Shown here: positions 1 through 7,174 of the stretch, in pieces
How the letters are laid out: every line of letters starts with the position of its first letter
Position numbering within the stretch: the stretch's first letter is position 1
Assembly (NCBI RefSeq): GCF_900106975.1
Contig: NZ_FNNU01000006.1
Span: 62,001-126,000, forward strand
DNA: 64,000 bases
Direction: 5' to 3'
Origin: Pseudomonas kuykendallii
GTDB lineage: Bacteria > Pseudomonadota > Gammaproteobacteria > Pseudomonadales > Pseudomonadaceae
Program-made: the position numbers and the translations under genes
Notes under the pieces: generated by a model
Seen by the model: the letters and a program-made list of their open reading frames with translations, nothing else
Told to the model about the DNA's origin: nothing
Database searches by the model: none

Positions 1-73
1 CTGGCACGCGAAAACCATACACCGGCAGCGGCACGCCGCCGGGCGCTATCTGGCCGACGATGGGGAGGTTCAT
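1..73 (-). CDS. UmuD-like protein, N-terminal fragment (runs off left edge)
   Basis: The minus-strand frame from the ATG at 73 reads MNLPIVGQIAPGG and then VPLPVYGFRVP before leaving the window. This resembles the start of UmuD/RumA-type S24 proteins, which usually continue AGFPSPA after the '(F/C)RVP' segment. UmuD is a self-cleaving partner of the translesion polymerase UmuC. Only 24 residues are visible and no catalytic residue can be checked, so the name rests on this short match plus a LexA box 18 bases upstream, as expected for an SOS gene. It is divergent from the SRAP gene. If right, umuC should follow to the left. Confidence 0.5.
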   Translation of the reverse strand, partial: MNLPIVGQIAPGGVPLPVYGFRVP

Positions 74-90
74 GTGGAAGGGTCCGAATA

Positions 91-106
91 CTGTTTATAC
101 GTACAG
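91..106. promoter_or_regulatory. LexA (SOS) box between divergent genes
   Basis: The 16-mer CTGTTTATACGTACAG matches the gamma-proteobacterial SOS box pattern CTGT-N8-ACAG with an AT-rich centre. It lies between the leftward UmuD-like start (73) and the rightward SRAP gene (171), so one LexA dimer could control both. Confidence 0.8.
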
Positions 107-170
107 TTAAACAAGGGCGTGATGGCGGGGTCAAACGGAACACGCAGTGGGACGACGACCGGAGAACGAG

Positions 171-914
171 ATGTGCGGACGATTCACCCAGTACCGGACA
201 GCCATCGAATATCTCGAAGCATTGCGCTATGAGAAGGACATCATGGGCGGGTTCGATCCGGAGCCGATCGGGCGCTACAACGTCGCCCCACGGTCGCGTG
301 TGCTGATGCTGTTCGAGAACGACGAAGGCGCGCGCTTCGCCAAGATCCCTTGGGGCTACGAGCCGTTCTGGGCGAAGGGGAAAAGGCCGCCGGCGATCAA
401 CGCCAGAGTGGAGACGGCAGCCACCAGCCGATTCTTCCGGGACGTGTGGCGCAACGGTCGTTGTCTGGTGATGGCGGACGGGTGGTACGAGTGGGTGAAG
501 GATGCCAACGACCCCAAGAAGAAACAGCCCTTCTACATCAGGCTGAAGAGCCAAGAGCCAATGTGGTTTGCGGCGCTGGGCCAGTTCAATCGTGAGGGTC
601 AGTTAGAAGAGCGCGAGGGAGACGGTTTCGTGATCATCACCGCCGAAAGCGATCAGGGAATGGTGGACATCCACGACCGCCGGCCTGTTGTGCTGTCGCC
701 CGAGCTGGCACGCGAATGGATCGAGCCGGACCTGGGGGCCGAGCGCGCCGAGGAAATCGTGAGGACGCTGGGCACGCCGGTGGAGGAGTTCGAGTGGTTC
801 GAGGTGGACAGGGCGGTGGGGAACGTAAGGAATGAAGGGCCGGGGCTGATACGGCCATTGAGTCCCCATGTAGGCGAATCTGACGCAGTGGACGATTTCG
901 ATTTCACTGCTTAG
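171..914 (+). CDS. SRAP-domain abasic-site DNA-protein crosslinking protein (YedK/HMCES family)
   Basis: The protein has 247 residues. SRAP proteins shield abasic sites in single-stranded DNA by forming a thiazolidine link through Cys2 once Met1 is removed. The start at 171 gives MCGRF, the invariant N-terminus; an in-frame GTG 24 bases upstream would bury the cysteine and is rejected. GGAG lies 7 bases before the ATG. Family motifs are visible: NVAPRS, the PAINARVET segment, the LVMADGWYEW segment with its active-site Glu, and HDRRPVVL with the active-site His. It is SOS-controlled by the box at 91-106 and is probably a repair or lysogenic-conversion gene at the prophage end. Confidence 0.9.
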   Translation: MCGRFTQYRTAIEYLEALRYEKDIMGGFDPEPIGRYNVAPRSRVLMLFENDEGARFAKIPWGYEPFWAKGKRPPAINARVETAATSRFFRDVWRNGRCLVMADGWYEWVKDANDPKKKQPFYIRLKSQEPMWFAALGQFNREGQLEEREGDGFVIITAESDQGMVDIHDRRPVVLSPELAREWIEPDLGAERAEEIVRTLGTPVEEFEWFEVDRAVGNVRNEGPGLIRPLSPHVGESDAVDDFDFTA

Positions 915-960
915 CTAGAAAGGTGGCACTTCCACCACCCATCCAAGAAAGGAGAAAGCC

Positions 961-1134
961 ATGGATGATCTCAGTAATCGAGGACCGCAAGACCGCGCAC
1001 GGATAAACGTCGGCGAAGAGCATGAGCTTCGCTACTGGACAAAAACGCTTGGGGTAACGGAGGCGGAGCTTCGGGCCGCAGTCAAAGCAGTCGGTGTGAT
1101 GGCGGATAAAGTTCGCGCCTACCTGAAGAAATGA
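961..1134 (+). CDS. DUF3606 small protein
   Basis: A 57-residue basic/acidic protein starts MDDLSNRGPQDRARINV and contains ELRYWTKTLGVTEAELRAAV. The NRGP-DR-RI and YWT--LGVT-E-L--AV-AVG pattern is that of the DUF3606 family of small helical proteins of unknown function, common in Pseudomonas. GGAGAA stands 6 bases before the ATG. It is 46 bases downstream of the SRAP gene on the same strand, so it may be in the same SOS transcript. The late lysis genes converge on it from the right. Confidence 0.7.
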   Translation: MDDLSNRGPQDRARINVGEEHELRYWTKTLGVTEAELRAAVKAVGVMADKVRAYLKK

Positions 1135-1235
1135 GGAGGGGTGCCGGCCAGCCCGGCGTCCACCCGCCCTGTATAGATCCAGCAGCCAAGAGATCGTAGT
1201 TCGCCGCAATTTACCGTCGCCAGCCATAGCGCTGG

Positions 1236-1508
1236 TCATCGACATGCCTGATTCGCCGCCAGCAGCTCCCCCTCGTAACCCATACGCTGCCGGCGTTCGG
1301 CGAGCAGCGCGCGCACCTTCACCTCGAGCGAATCCGATTTCCGGAGGCCAGCAGCGGCCCAGGACGGCACGGCTACGTCCTTCGTGCGGCACGGAACCGG
1401 CACCGGCACTTCCACCCGCACTACGCGTGGCTGCGGATCGACCGTTTCGGGATTCCCAGCGCAGCCCGCCAACAGCATCAGTGCGGCGATGATCAGCACA
1501 GCCCTCAT
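1236..1508 (-). CDS. Rz1-like o-spanin lipoprotein
   Basis: A 90-residue protein has an N-terminal hydrophobic signal ending in the lipobox LLAGC (Cys15), then a proline-rich stretch with repeated VP pairs, as in lambda Rz1. It should anchor in the outer membrane and pair with the i-spanin to disrupt that membrane at lysis. Its start overlaps the stop of the preceding Rz-like gene (ATGA, 1505-1508), so they are translationally coupled rather than nested as in lambda. Confidence 0.8.
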   Translation of the reverse strand: MRAVLIIAALMLLAGCAGNPETVDPQPRVVRVEVPVPVPCRTKDVAVPSWAAAGLRKSDSLEVKVRALLAERRQRMGYEGELLAANQACR

Positions 1509-1927
1509 AGGCCCAACTCCTTGTCGATGATGGATTCCGCTGCCTCCGCGGGATCGCCGCCGGTGCGTTCCTGCTGCAGGCGATTGGCGGCTTGGTAGTC
1601 GGTTTGTGCCTGGGCGTGTGCGGCGTTCTGTGCCGCCTCAGCAGCCTGTTCGCGCTGCGCTGCCTCGTTCTGCAGCTTGCCAAGCGCCCTGCCCTGCTCG
1701 CCCGTCAGCTCGGCGAGGTTGTCGCGCGCGGCAGTGCATGCGACCAACTGTTCACCCTTCGCCGTAGCCACGGCCCGCGCCACTTCCAGCTGCGGCGAGT
1801 AATGCCGGTCGGTGAGCCACCACGCCGTTGCCGCGCCGCCGCCGGCGCCCAGGCCGAGCAATGCTATGGCGCCAACAGCGAGGGCGGCGACGCGGTACTG
1901 GGCTGGGATCAGATCGCTGAGGCTCAT
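1505..1927 (-). CDS. Rz-like i-spanin
   Basis: A 140-residue protein has one N-terminal transmembrane segment (about residues 13-37, Ala/Gly-rich) followed by an Ala/Gln/Glu-rich helical domain (about 60-125) suited to a periplasmic coiled coil. This is the layout of inner-membrane spanins. It is coupled to Rz1 downstream and overlaps the stop of the lysozyme-like gene upstream (1924-1927). Confidence 0.8.
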   Translation of the reverse strand: MSLSDLIPAQYRVAALAVGAIALLGLGAGGGAATAWWLTDRHYSPQLEVARAVATAKGEQLVACTAARDNLAELTGEQGRALGKLQNEAAQREQAAEAAQNAAHAQAQTDYQAANRLQQERTGGDPAEAAESIIDKELGL

Positions 1928-2373
1928 GCCAGAGCCCGCCGCACACCTTCGGCAATCACTGCCGGCGCGTAAGGGTTGCCGCCGTTCTCGTGGCGAATGA
2001 TCGCCGTCGTCACAGCGAGCAGCACGGGCTGGGCCTTGATGTCGATGACCTCGTTCGGGTCGACGCCGACGCTCCAGGCGACGGCGCGGATGTAGGCCTC
2101 GGTGTCGTTCTCGTTGCCCGGTGCCCAGCGGTTGATGGTCTCGCGCACCGTGTCGACACCGCGCTCGCCAACGCCCGGCTGGCCGTCCTTGCCGCGGTAG
2201 TTGATCAGCAGCTTACCCAGCGCGCGGATGCCATTCTCCGGCGAGTCGAATCGAGCGAAGCGCGGGCGCGCCACGCCCTCCTCCAGCCCGACTTGCCCTT
2301 GCCATTTGTTGCGAGGGTTGAAATCGATATTGCCGGGGTTGTTGTTCCGCACCCCGCGAGTTGCTGTTGCCAT
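1924..2373 (-). CDS. Lysozyme-like phage protein, probable endolysin
   Basis: The 149-residue protein begins with TRGVRNNNPGNIDF, the 'RG-RNNNPGNI' signature of a phage family often labelled 'structural protein' and thought to have a lysozyme-like fold. There is no signal peptide. It stands directly upstream of, and overlaps, the spanin pair, which is the endolysin position, and no other murein hydrolase is visible in the window. A virion-associated lytic transglycosylase is the alternative. Confidence 0.6.
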   Translation of the reverse strand: MATATRGVRNNNPGNIDFNPRNKWQGQVGLEEGVARPRFARFDSPENGIRALGKLLINYRGKDGQPGVGERGVDTVRETINRWAPGNENDTEAYIRAVAWSVGVDPNEVIDIKAQPVLLAVTTAIIRHENGGNPYAPAVIAEGVRRALA

Positions 2374-2390
2374 GCTTTTCTCCAGACATG

Positions 2391-2413
2391 AAAAAGCCCG
2401 CGCGCGGCGGGCT
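2391..2413 (-). terminator. Intrinsic terminator between fibre region and lysis genes
   Basis: On the minus strand, AGCCCGCC and GCGCGGGCT form a GC-rich hairpin followed by TTTTT. It lies between the LamG-like gene and the lysozyme-like gene, so lysis genes may be attenuated unless transcription is antiterminated. Confidence 0.65.
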
Positions 2414-2430
2414 GGTGGGTGGTGATGCGG

Positions 2431-3156
2431 TCAGCTCTGAAATCCCATCTCCAAGCGGATTCGCGCTTTCAGCTGCTCGCTGAGCTTGTCGCCGTAGACG
2501 CGCAGCTCGCTGATGTAGCCGTTCATCTGCTCGATGTACGCCCCGCGTGCGCCGATGCTGAGGGCGACCGCGCCGTTGTATACGGCGCCCGTGGCCACGG
2601 GATCGGTGTTCACGCCGTTGCAGCCAGCGAGCATCGTGCCGGCCGCAGCCGTGTCGCCGTCGCGGGAGCCCTCGATGAGCTGCCAGGCGTTGAGGCCGAT
2701 CGTTCCCGCCAACTCAGCGGCCACGCCGGTAACCCCGGTGTTGAACGACACGAACCGCGCGCTCTTTGTGCTCGACACGCCGCTGTGCCAGCTCCGAGTG
2801 TTGCCGCCGCTGTCCTGACACAGGATCGTCGAGTTGTTTGCGCTGGTGGGCGCGGTGCTGAACAGCACTTTCGCGAACACAGTGATGTCGGGCGGCGCGA
2901 CGAAAGCCGGCGTATTGAGGAGGCTGCCGGCGAACAGCATCGCCGGTTCACCTACCACGCCGCCGTAGAAGCGCGGCTGCCGTGCCTCCGTGGCTTGGGA
3001 CGCGGGCATGCCATTGAGCCGTCCGACCCACTGCGGCACCCGGGCACCGTCCGCGGCCGCAGCGTCGATCGCCAGCCACTGCTCGATCAGCAGCTTCTCA
3101 GCAGTGACGCGGGGGATGAAGCCGGATCTGATCCGGCCGTACATGCCGGACCTCAT
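2431..3156 (-). CDS. LamG/concanavalin-like phage appendage protein
   Basis: A 241-residue protein. The start at 3156 gives an ATGA overlap with the upstream gene; a longer in-frame ORF is out-of-frame sequence of that gene. The second half (GYISELRVYGDKLS then EQLKARIRLEM) matches the C-terminal pattern of LamG/jelly-roll domains, where a strand 'I-ELRVY---LS' ends the sandwich. Such domains on phage fibres usually bind carbohydrate. It is the last structural gene before lysis, so a receptor-binding or decoration role is likely. Confidence 0.6.
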   Translation of the reverse strand: MRSGMYGRIRSGFIPRVTAEKLLIEQWLAIDAAAADGARVPQWVGRLNGMPASQATEARQPRFYGGVVGEPAMLFAGSLLNTPAFVAPPDITVFAKVLFSTAPTSANNSTILCQDSGGNTRSWHSGVSSTKSARFVSFNTGVTGVAAELAGTIGLNAWQLIEGSRDGDTAAAGTMLAGCNGVNTDPVATGAVYNGAVALSIGARGAYIEQMNGYISELRVYGDKLSEQLKARIRLEMGFQS

Positions 3157-3515
3157 GCCGCCACCTCGAATCGATTGCGGCCGCCCACCCGCACGCCCGA
3201 CCACATCAGCCAGGCGCGCCAGCGCGCAATACCGCTGGAGCGCAGGGCGTTGCGGAACACGCGGTCGGCCTTCGAACGGCTGAGCGCTCCGCTGGTGTAG
3301 AGGTAGTCGTGCAGAACCGCCGCCGCATGCCCGTATGCGCCGAGCAGCGCGTAGGTCAGCGGCAAGCGAGGGACAGAGGCGAAGTCGGTCTCGAAGCCCG
3401 CAGGCACGTCGACGCGGCCGTGCTCCGAGTCCAGATACGAAAATGGCGCCAGAAGGCGCCATCGTTTGCGGTCGGACTGCAGCTCAACCTTCAGGGGTAG
3501 CGGAAACCGATTCAT
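3153..3515 (-). CDS. DUF1353 phage protein
   Basis: A 120-residue protein starting MNRFPLPLKVELQ. It contains VPAGFETDFASVPR and AAVLHDYLYTS, the core DUF1353 motifs (F-TDFASVPR and HD-LY) found in phage tail and fibre regions. The function is unknown; the conserved His-Asp pair suggests a metal or catalytic site. Its first 32 bases overlap the end of the preceding gene, and it is coupled (ATGA) to the LamG-like gene. Confidence 0.75.
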   Translation of the reverse strand: MNRFPLPLKVELQSDRKRWRLLAPFSYLDSEHGRVDVPAGFETDFASVPRLPLTYALLGAYGHAAAVLHDYLYTSGALSRSKADRVFRNALRSSGIARWRAWLMWSGVRVGGRNRFEVAA

Positions 3516-3975
3516 CCGGCCAGCCCTCCTCGAGCATGCCCTCGCTGAATTCGCCTGCGTCGAGCGCTTCCAGCAACTCAGCCTCGCGATCGAAACATGC
3601 TTGGACGTGTGCTCGCATTTTCGTTGCAAAACCAAGTAGCGTCTGCGCGTCCAGCTGAACAAACCCCGTTGGGGTTTTCCAGTTGCACACGTATTCCGGA
3701 TCGATCAGGGCACTTACGGCCGCGCCGGTGATCAGCGCCTGGCTATCGCGACCGGTGTCGATTCGCGCGGTGCCGAATACGATGCCTGCCGTCTCAGCTT
3801 CATAACGCCGGGTCGCGATCAGGATCGGATAGTCGATCTCGGGTGCCGGCTCCGGCACGTTCCCCGCCTCCAACCACTCCTGATAGTCGCTCCACCATCG
3901 ATGCCCTTCAGGAATCCGCGCGCCGTCATCAAGACGGAGTACTGCGTTCTCGTCGTCTTTGATCAGCTGGTACAT
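3484..3975 (-). CDS. DUF4376-like / fibre-assembly-associated protein
   Basis: A 163-residue acidic protein begins MYQLIKDDENAVLRLDDGARIP. The end, with a DUF4376-type segment (SALIDPEYVCNWKTPTGF and then LLGFATKMRAHVQACFDRE), is typical of small proteins encoded right after phage fibre genes and thought to chaperone fibre assembly. It starts 2 bases after the fibre gene ends, in line with that job. Confidence 0.55.
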   Translation of the reverse strand: MYQLIKDDENAVLRLDDGARIPEGHRWWSDYQEWLEAGNVPEPAPEIDYPILIATRRYEAETAGIVFGTARIDTGRDSQALITGAAVSALIDPEYVCNWKTPTGFVQLDAQTLLGFATKMRAHVQACFDREAELLEALDAGEFSEGMLEEGWPDESVSATPEG

Positions 3976-3976
3976 A

Positions 3977-5152
3977 TCAAAGCTCCGCGTCGATCGTGAT
4001 TTTCCCGCCAGACAACCAGGCGAAGTAGCCAGAGCCGCCCGGGCTCATTCCAGACGAGCCGGTGATACCAACTTGCAACATGAAGGGCGTCTGTAGCTTC
4101 GCGGCAATCGTGCCGGAGCGTGACGACGGGTCATAAAATGCCAGGCCGGAGGACACCACCACTGCCGCGGAGGACGTGCGCATCGTTGTCGGCAGTAGCA
4201 GCCAGCTGTAAGCAGAGGTCGAGCTTGTGACTGTGCCGTTCGCGAGCCCCTCCCCGTTGCCGAGCGTGTAGACGACGCAGTATCGCTGACATAGCAGCAG
4301 GTCAGCGCTGAAAAGGGGGGACCGAAACGGAGTGGCAACCGCTCCCGATTCGAATTTGGCCTCTCGCACTGTGCCGCCAATGAAGCGAACAGTGACGTTC
4401 GCACCGGCTGTCAGGCTTGCCGTCTGCCCACCATTATTGATCGCCGTGCCATTAACGGTCGCTGTGGCGGTGCCCGACCAAGTAAGTGTGTGAACCCCGC
4501 CCTGGTTGTTGACGCCTTCAATTACTTGCTCAACGCCCCCCGCCGGCGCGGTGATCTGGTTGCCGATACTTGCCGCCGAGAATGTCAGGCTCTGCCCGCT
4601 GGTGACGACGCGCCATCGATCGAGCGTGTACTGGTTTGCCCCGGTAGTCGCTGTGCCGCTTACGTAACCGCGCTGATTGATTCTGAACAATGGGTTGATA
4701 AGCAGATTGTCGCCAGTTCCAAGCCCGCTCAGATCCCGCGCCTGCCAGATCGTCGCGCCGCCGTCGTCGGTATAGAACGACTGGACGGTGACCGCGCCGG
4801 CAGCTGTTGCAGGCTGTGCAACGACTCCCCCGCCGTCCGCTTTCACGTTACCGGGATAGATCACCAGCCGCCCGCCGGTGGCGTCTTGCACGAACGTCAC
4901 CGTGAAGACGACCACGCGCCCGGTCGGCACGTTGCTGAATGCGAGGGCGGTGTTCCCGGTGAGAGTCACGCGGAACCCGGCCGGGCTGGAGAGATCGAGC
5001 GTGGCCACGCCGCCGACCAGGGCAACGGCCTTCAGTTGGTCCCAGGCGTTCTTCTGCGCGCCCTCCTCGATGCCACCCAACTTGGTTGCTATAGCCTTGA
5101 TATCCGCGCCGATGGCCTGGGCCAGGGCGGTCAGACGAGAGGCGAGGCTCAT
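3977..5152 (-). CDS. Tail fibre/tail spike-like protein
   Basis: A 391-residue protein, rich in Gly, Thr, Ser, Ala and Val with few charges, as in beta-structured fibres. The N-terminal 60 residues (MSLASRLTALAQAIGADIKA) form a helical attachment segment shared with the next gene upstream. Then comes a beta-rich domain around LDLSSPAGFRVTLTGNTALAF, followed by a segment with INPLFRINQRGYVSG, a motif common in phage fibre C-terminal halves. It should be the main receptor-binding fibre. Confidence 0.65.
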   Translation of the reverse strand: MSLASRLTALAQAIGADIKAIATKLGGIEEGAQKNAWDQLKAVALVGGVATLDLSSPAGFRVTLTGNTALAFSNVPTGRVVVFTVTFVQDATGGRLVIYPGNVKADGGGVVAQPATAAGAVTVQSFYTDDGGATIWQARDLSGLGTGDNLLINPLFRINQRGYVSGTATTGANQYTLDRWRVVTSGQSLTFSAASIGNQITAPAGGVEQVIEGVNNQGGVHTLTWSGTATATVNGTAINNGGQTASLTAGANVTVRFIGGTVREAKFESGAVATPFRSPLFSADLLLCQRYCVVYTLGNGEGLANGTVTSSTSAYSWLLLPTTMRTSSAAVVVSSGLAFYDPSSRSGTIAAKLQTPFMLQVGITGSSGMSPGGSGYFAWLSGGKITIDAEL

Positions 5153-5154
5153 GA

Positions 5155-5649
5155 TCAGGCCTTGGCGGTTGCGTAGTCGGCCGCGAAGTCGTGCTCCGGA
5201 TCACCCACGCCAATGTTCGTGCAGGCCTGCAGCTTCTGGGCAGTCGTCAGCGTTTGTGCAGCGTCGAAGCGAACGCGGTTGTTCACGGCAGTCGCCAACG
5301 CCGCGGCGGTGGAGGCGTTACCCGTTGCCAACTCCTGCAGCTCGAGCAGCGTGTCGTAGGCCTCGGAGGCGCCGCCGAGGATCTCGGCCTTCACCGCCTG
5401 CTTCGCCAGTTCCAGGCTGTCGTAGATCTTGTCCGCGGACCAGGTGACGCTGGTGGCGCCGTTGCCGGCGTTGTCGTCGATGACTGCGCCGGCCTGGCCA
5501 AGCAAACCGTAGATCTCGGCAATCGCCGCGACCAGGTTTCCTTTTGCGGTGGTGGGCAAGCTGGTCAGGTCGCCCTGAGCTGTGCGTAGCGCTTTGACGT
5601 CCGCGCCGATGGCCTGGGCCAGCGAGATGATTTTGGTTTCGAGGCTCAT
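5155..5649 (-). CDS. Tail fibre-associated protein sharing the fibre N-terminal module
   Basis: A 164-residue protein whose start MSLETKIISLAQAIGADVKAL is closely similar to the start of the downstream 391-residue fibre. The rest is predicted helical and Ala-rich (LLELQELATGNASTAAALATAV), a pattern seen in trimeric coiled-coil fibre shafts. The two genes are 2 bases apart. It could be a proximal fibre piece or a duplicated attachment domain. Confidence 0.55.
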   Translation of the reverse strand: MSLETKIISLAQAIGADVKALRTAQGDLTSLPTTAKGNLVAAIAEIYGLLGQAGAVIDDNAGNGATSVTWSADKIYDSLELAKQAVKAEILGGASEAYDTLLELQELATGNASTAAALATAVNNRVRFDAAQTLTTAQKLQACTNIGVGDPEHDFAADYATAKA

Positions 5650-5652
5650 GGT

Positions 5653-5895
5653 CTATCCCTTTGCGAGTATGTAGAAGGCGAGTGGATCGGGAATCAGGTC
5701 GTCGTTGACGAAGAGGCCGTCATCGCTGCCCTGGGTGAGGCGATTGTTCGGGTCCTCGCTGATCAGCGGGGCGTCACCGCTCCCGGGCGAGGCTGGTCCC
5801 GGCGGGCCTGGCGGCCCCTGCGTGCCAGGTGCAACGACGACGGCAGCAGTCGGACGCGGCGCGGTAACGACGAGCGGGCAGCAGTCAGCAGCCAT
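5653..5895 (-). CDS. Small collagen-like structural protein
   Basis: An 80-residue protein with a short collagen-like stretch (GPPGPPGPASPGSG) flanked by a hydrophobic N-terminal half and an acidic C-terminal half ending LAFYILAKG. The ATG at 5895 is chosen over a GTG 6 bases upstream because GGGAGG lies 5 bases before it. Collagen-like repeats are common in phage fibres and necks and promote trimerisation. It overlaps the previous gene by 11 bases. Confidence 0.55.
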   Translation of the reverse strand: MAADCCPLVVTAPRPTAAVVVAPGTQGPPGPPGPASPGSGDAPLISEDPNNRLTQGSDDGLFVNDDLIPDPLAFYILAKG

Positions 5896-6469
5896 GCGCA
5901 CCTCCCGTACCGACCACGACGTCGCCCTGCAGCCAGCGCATAACGCTGCCGTCGCTCATGGTGAGGTCCAGCCAATAGTCGCTCCGAGCCAGGGCCAGCA
6001 CGTCGGCTTGGGCGGGAGTGATGACGACCAGCAGTTGCCCTGGCCCTTGAATCAGCAGGCCACCGTTTTCGGTCGTCAGGTCGAGGACGGCGCCGTCCTT
6101 GCTGGTGATCCGCAGCAGCCCGGTGCACCCCGTGAGGTCCACCGGCGGCTGGTACACCAGCACCCCGCCGCTGGCCTTCTGATTCAGTCCGTTGAGGCCG
6201 TTCAGCTCGATCGTGTCGGCGTCGACCGTGCGCGCAATGCGGAACGGCTGGCGGGTCTTGTCGCTGCGCAATTCGCTCCAGCCCACGACGTCTTCGAACC
6301 ACACCGGCCACTCCGACGGGAGGCCGTGGCCGGGCACGGTGATCAGCAACGGCGCCGTGCGCTGGATCGCCGCGATGGGTTTGTAGAGGTAGCTGGGCTG
6401 CATGAGCAGCAGGGGTTGTCGTGTCGTGGTGCCCGGAATGACGGGCAGGTCTAGGCGGGCCGGCTGCAT
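5885..6469 (-). CDS. Phage tail-tip structural protein, unknown fold
   Basis: A 194-residue protein with alternating beta-type sequence (PLLITVPGHGLPSEWPVWFEDV, LNQKASGGVLVYQPPVDLTG, TPAQADVLALARSDYWLDLTMSDG). 'TVPGHGLPSGWPV' and '(Y)WLDLTMSDG(S)VMRWLQG' recur in tail-tip modules of Pseudomonas siphophages. It lies between two other tail-tip genes. No enzymatic motif is seen. Confidence 0.5.
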   Translation of the reverse strand: MQPARLDLPVIPGTTTRQPLLLMQPSYLYKPIAAIQRTAPLLITVPGHGLPSEWPVWFEDVVGWSELRSDKTRQPFRIARTVDADTIELNGLNGLNQKASGGVLVYQPPVDLTGCTGLLRITSKDGAVLDLTTENGGLLIQGPGQLLVVITPAQADVLALARSDYWLDLTMSDGSVMRWLQGDVVVGTGGAHGC

Positions 6470-6496
6470 CGCTGGCTACTCCATGTGCTGAAGGTG

Positions 6497-7165
6497 TTAG
6501 TGGAATTCGCTGGTGACGTAGTACACGGCGTTGTAGCCGGTTATCACGCAACGCCCGAATACACCCCCGGTGAGCCCCGTGATAATGGTCGAGGAGCCGT
6601 CGATCTCGACCGAAGTTGCCCTCCCAGCCGGCATCCCATAAACCTGCGCGCTGGCGAATTGTCCGGCGCCAGAGAGGATGATGCGCGTCGATCCGCCGCC
6701 GCCCTTGAAGTGAAAATCAAACGCGGTCGTCTCCGGACTAGCCAGCACCTGGGTCTCGATGGCGTAATCGCCCGGCTCCCATTCGGACTGGACATAGAGG
6801 AAGCCGGTGTCCAGCCCGAACGCGTATTCGCCTGGCGAATACACCTCAAACTGCCCCGCTTTAGTCAGCCGCCGCATCATCCCGGCGGTGACGCCGGCGA
6901 TGACGTAAGCGCCAGCCGACCAGGCCCGTTCGGTGGTCTGCTCTACCCCGCGCTCGATCTCCGGCCCATCCTGGCCCATGAAAATCCGCACGACCTCGGC
7001 GTTCTGCTGCTCCAGCGGGTCCATCGACGGCACGAGGGTGAGGAGGTAGTAGCCCGACTCGCTCAGGTCCAGCCGATCAAGCGCGGCGGCGGGAATGGGC
7101 AATGTGGTGCCGCCCACCGGCAGCTCGGCGTCGAGCTGGGTGATCCAGTTGTTGATGAAGCGCAT
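6497..7165 (-). CDS. Phage tail-tip structural protein, unknown function
   Basis: A 222-residue protein starting MRFINNWITQLDAELP. Motifs such as YYLLTLVPSMDPLEQQNAEVVRI and EIERGVEQTTERAW resemble modules of small tail-tip or baseplate proteins that carry a beta-barrel ('E-V-I-----G----V-RG-E-T-A-AW'). The rest has no recognised motif. It forms a same-strand block with the neighbouring tail genes. Confidence 0.5.
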   Translation of the reverse strand: MRFINNWITQLDAELPVGGTTLPIPAAALDRLDLSESGYYLLTLVPSMDPLEQQNAEVVRIFMGQDGPEIERGVEQTTERAWSAGAYVIAGVTAGMMRRLTKAGQFEVYSPGEYAFGLDTGFLYVQSEWEPGDYAIETQVLASPETTAFDFHFKGGGGSTRIILSGAGQFASAQVYGMPAGRATSVEIDGSSTIITGLTGGVFGRCVITGYNAVYYVTSEFH

Positions 7166-7174
7166 GTGAATCTC

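Noticed and set aside
1..1240. Search for attL (copy of the tRNA-Val 3' end) near the left edge
   Set aside because: No match to the tRNA 3' segment was seen; the prophage end is taken to lie outside the window.
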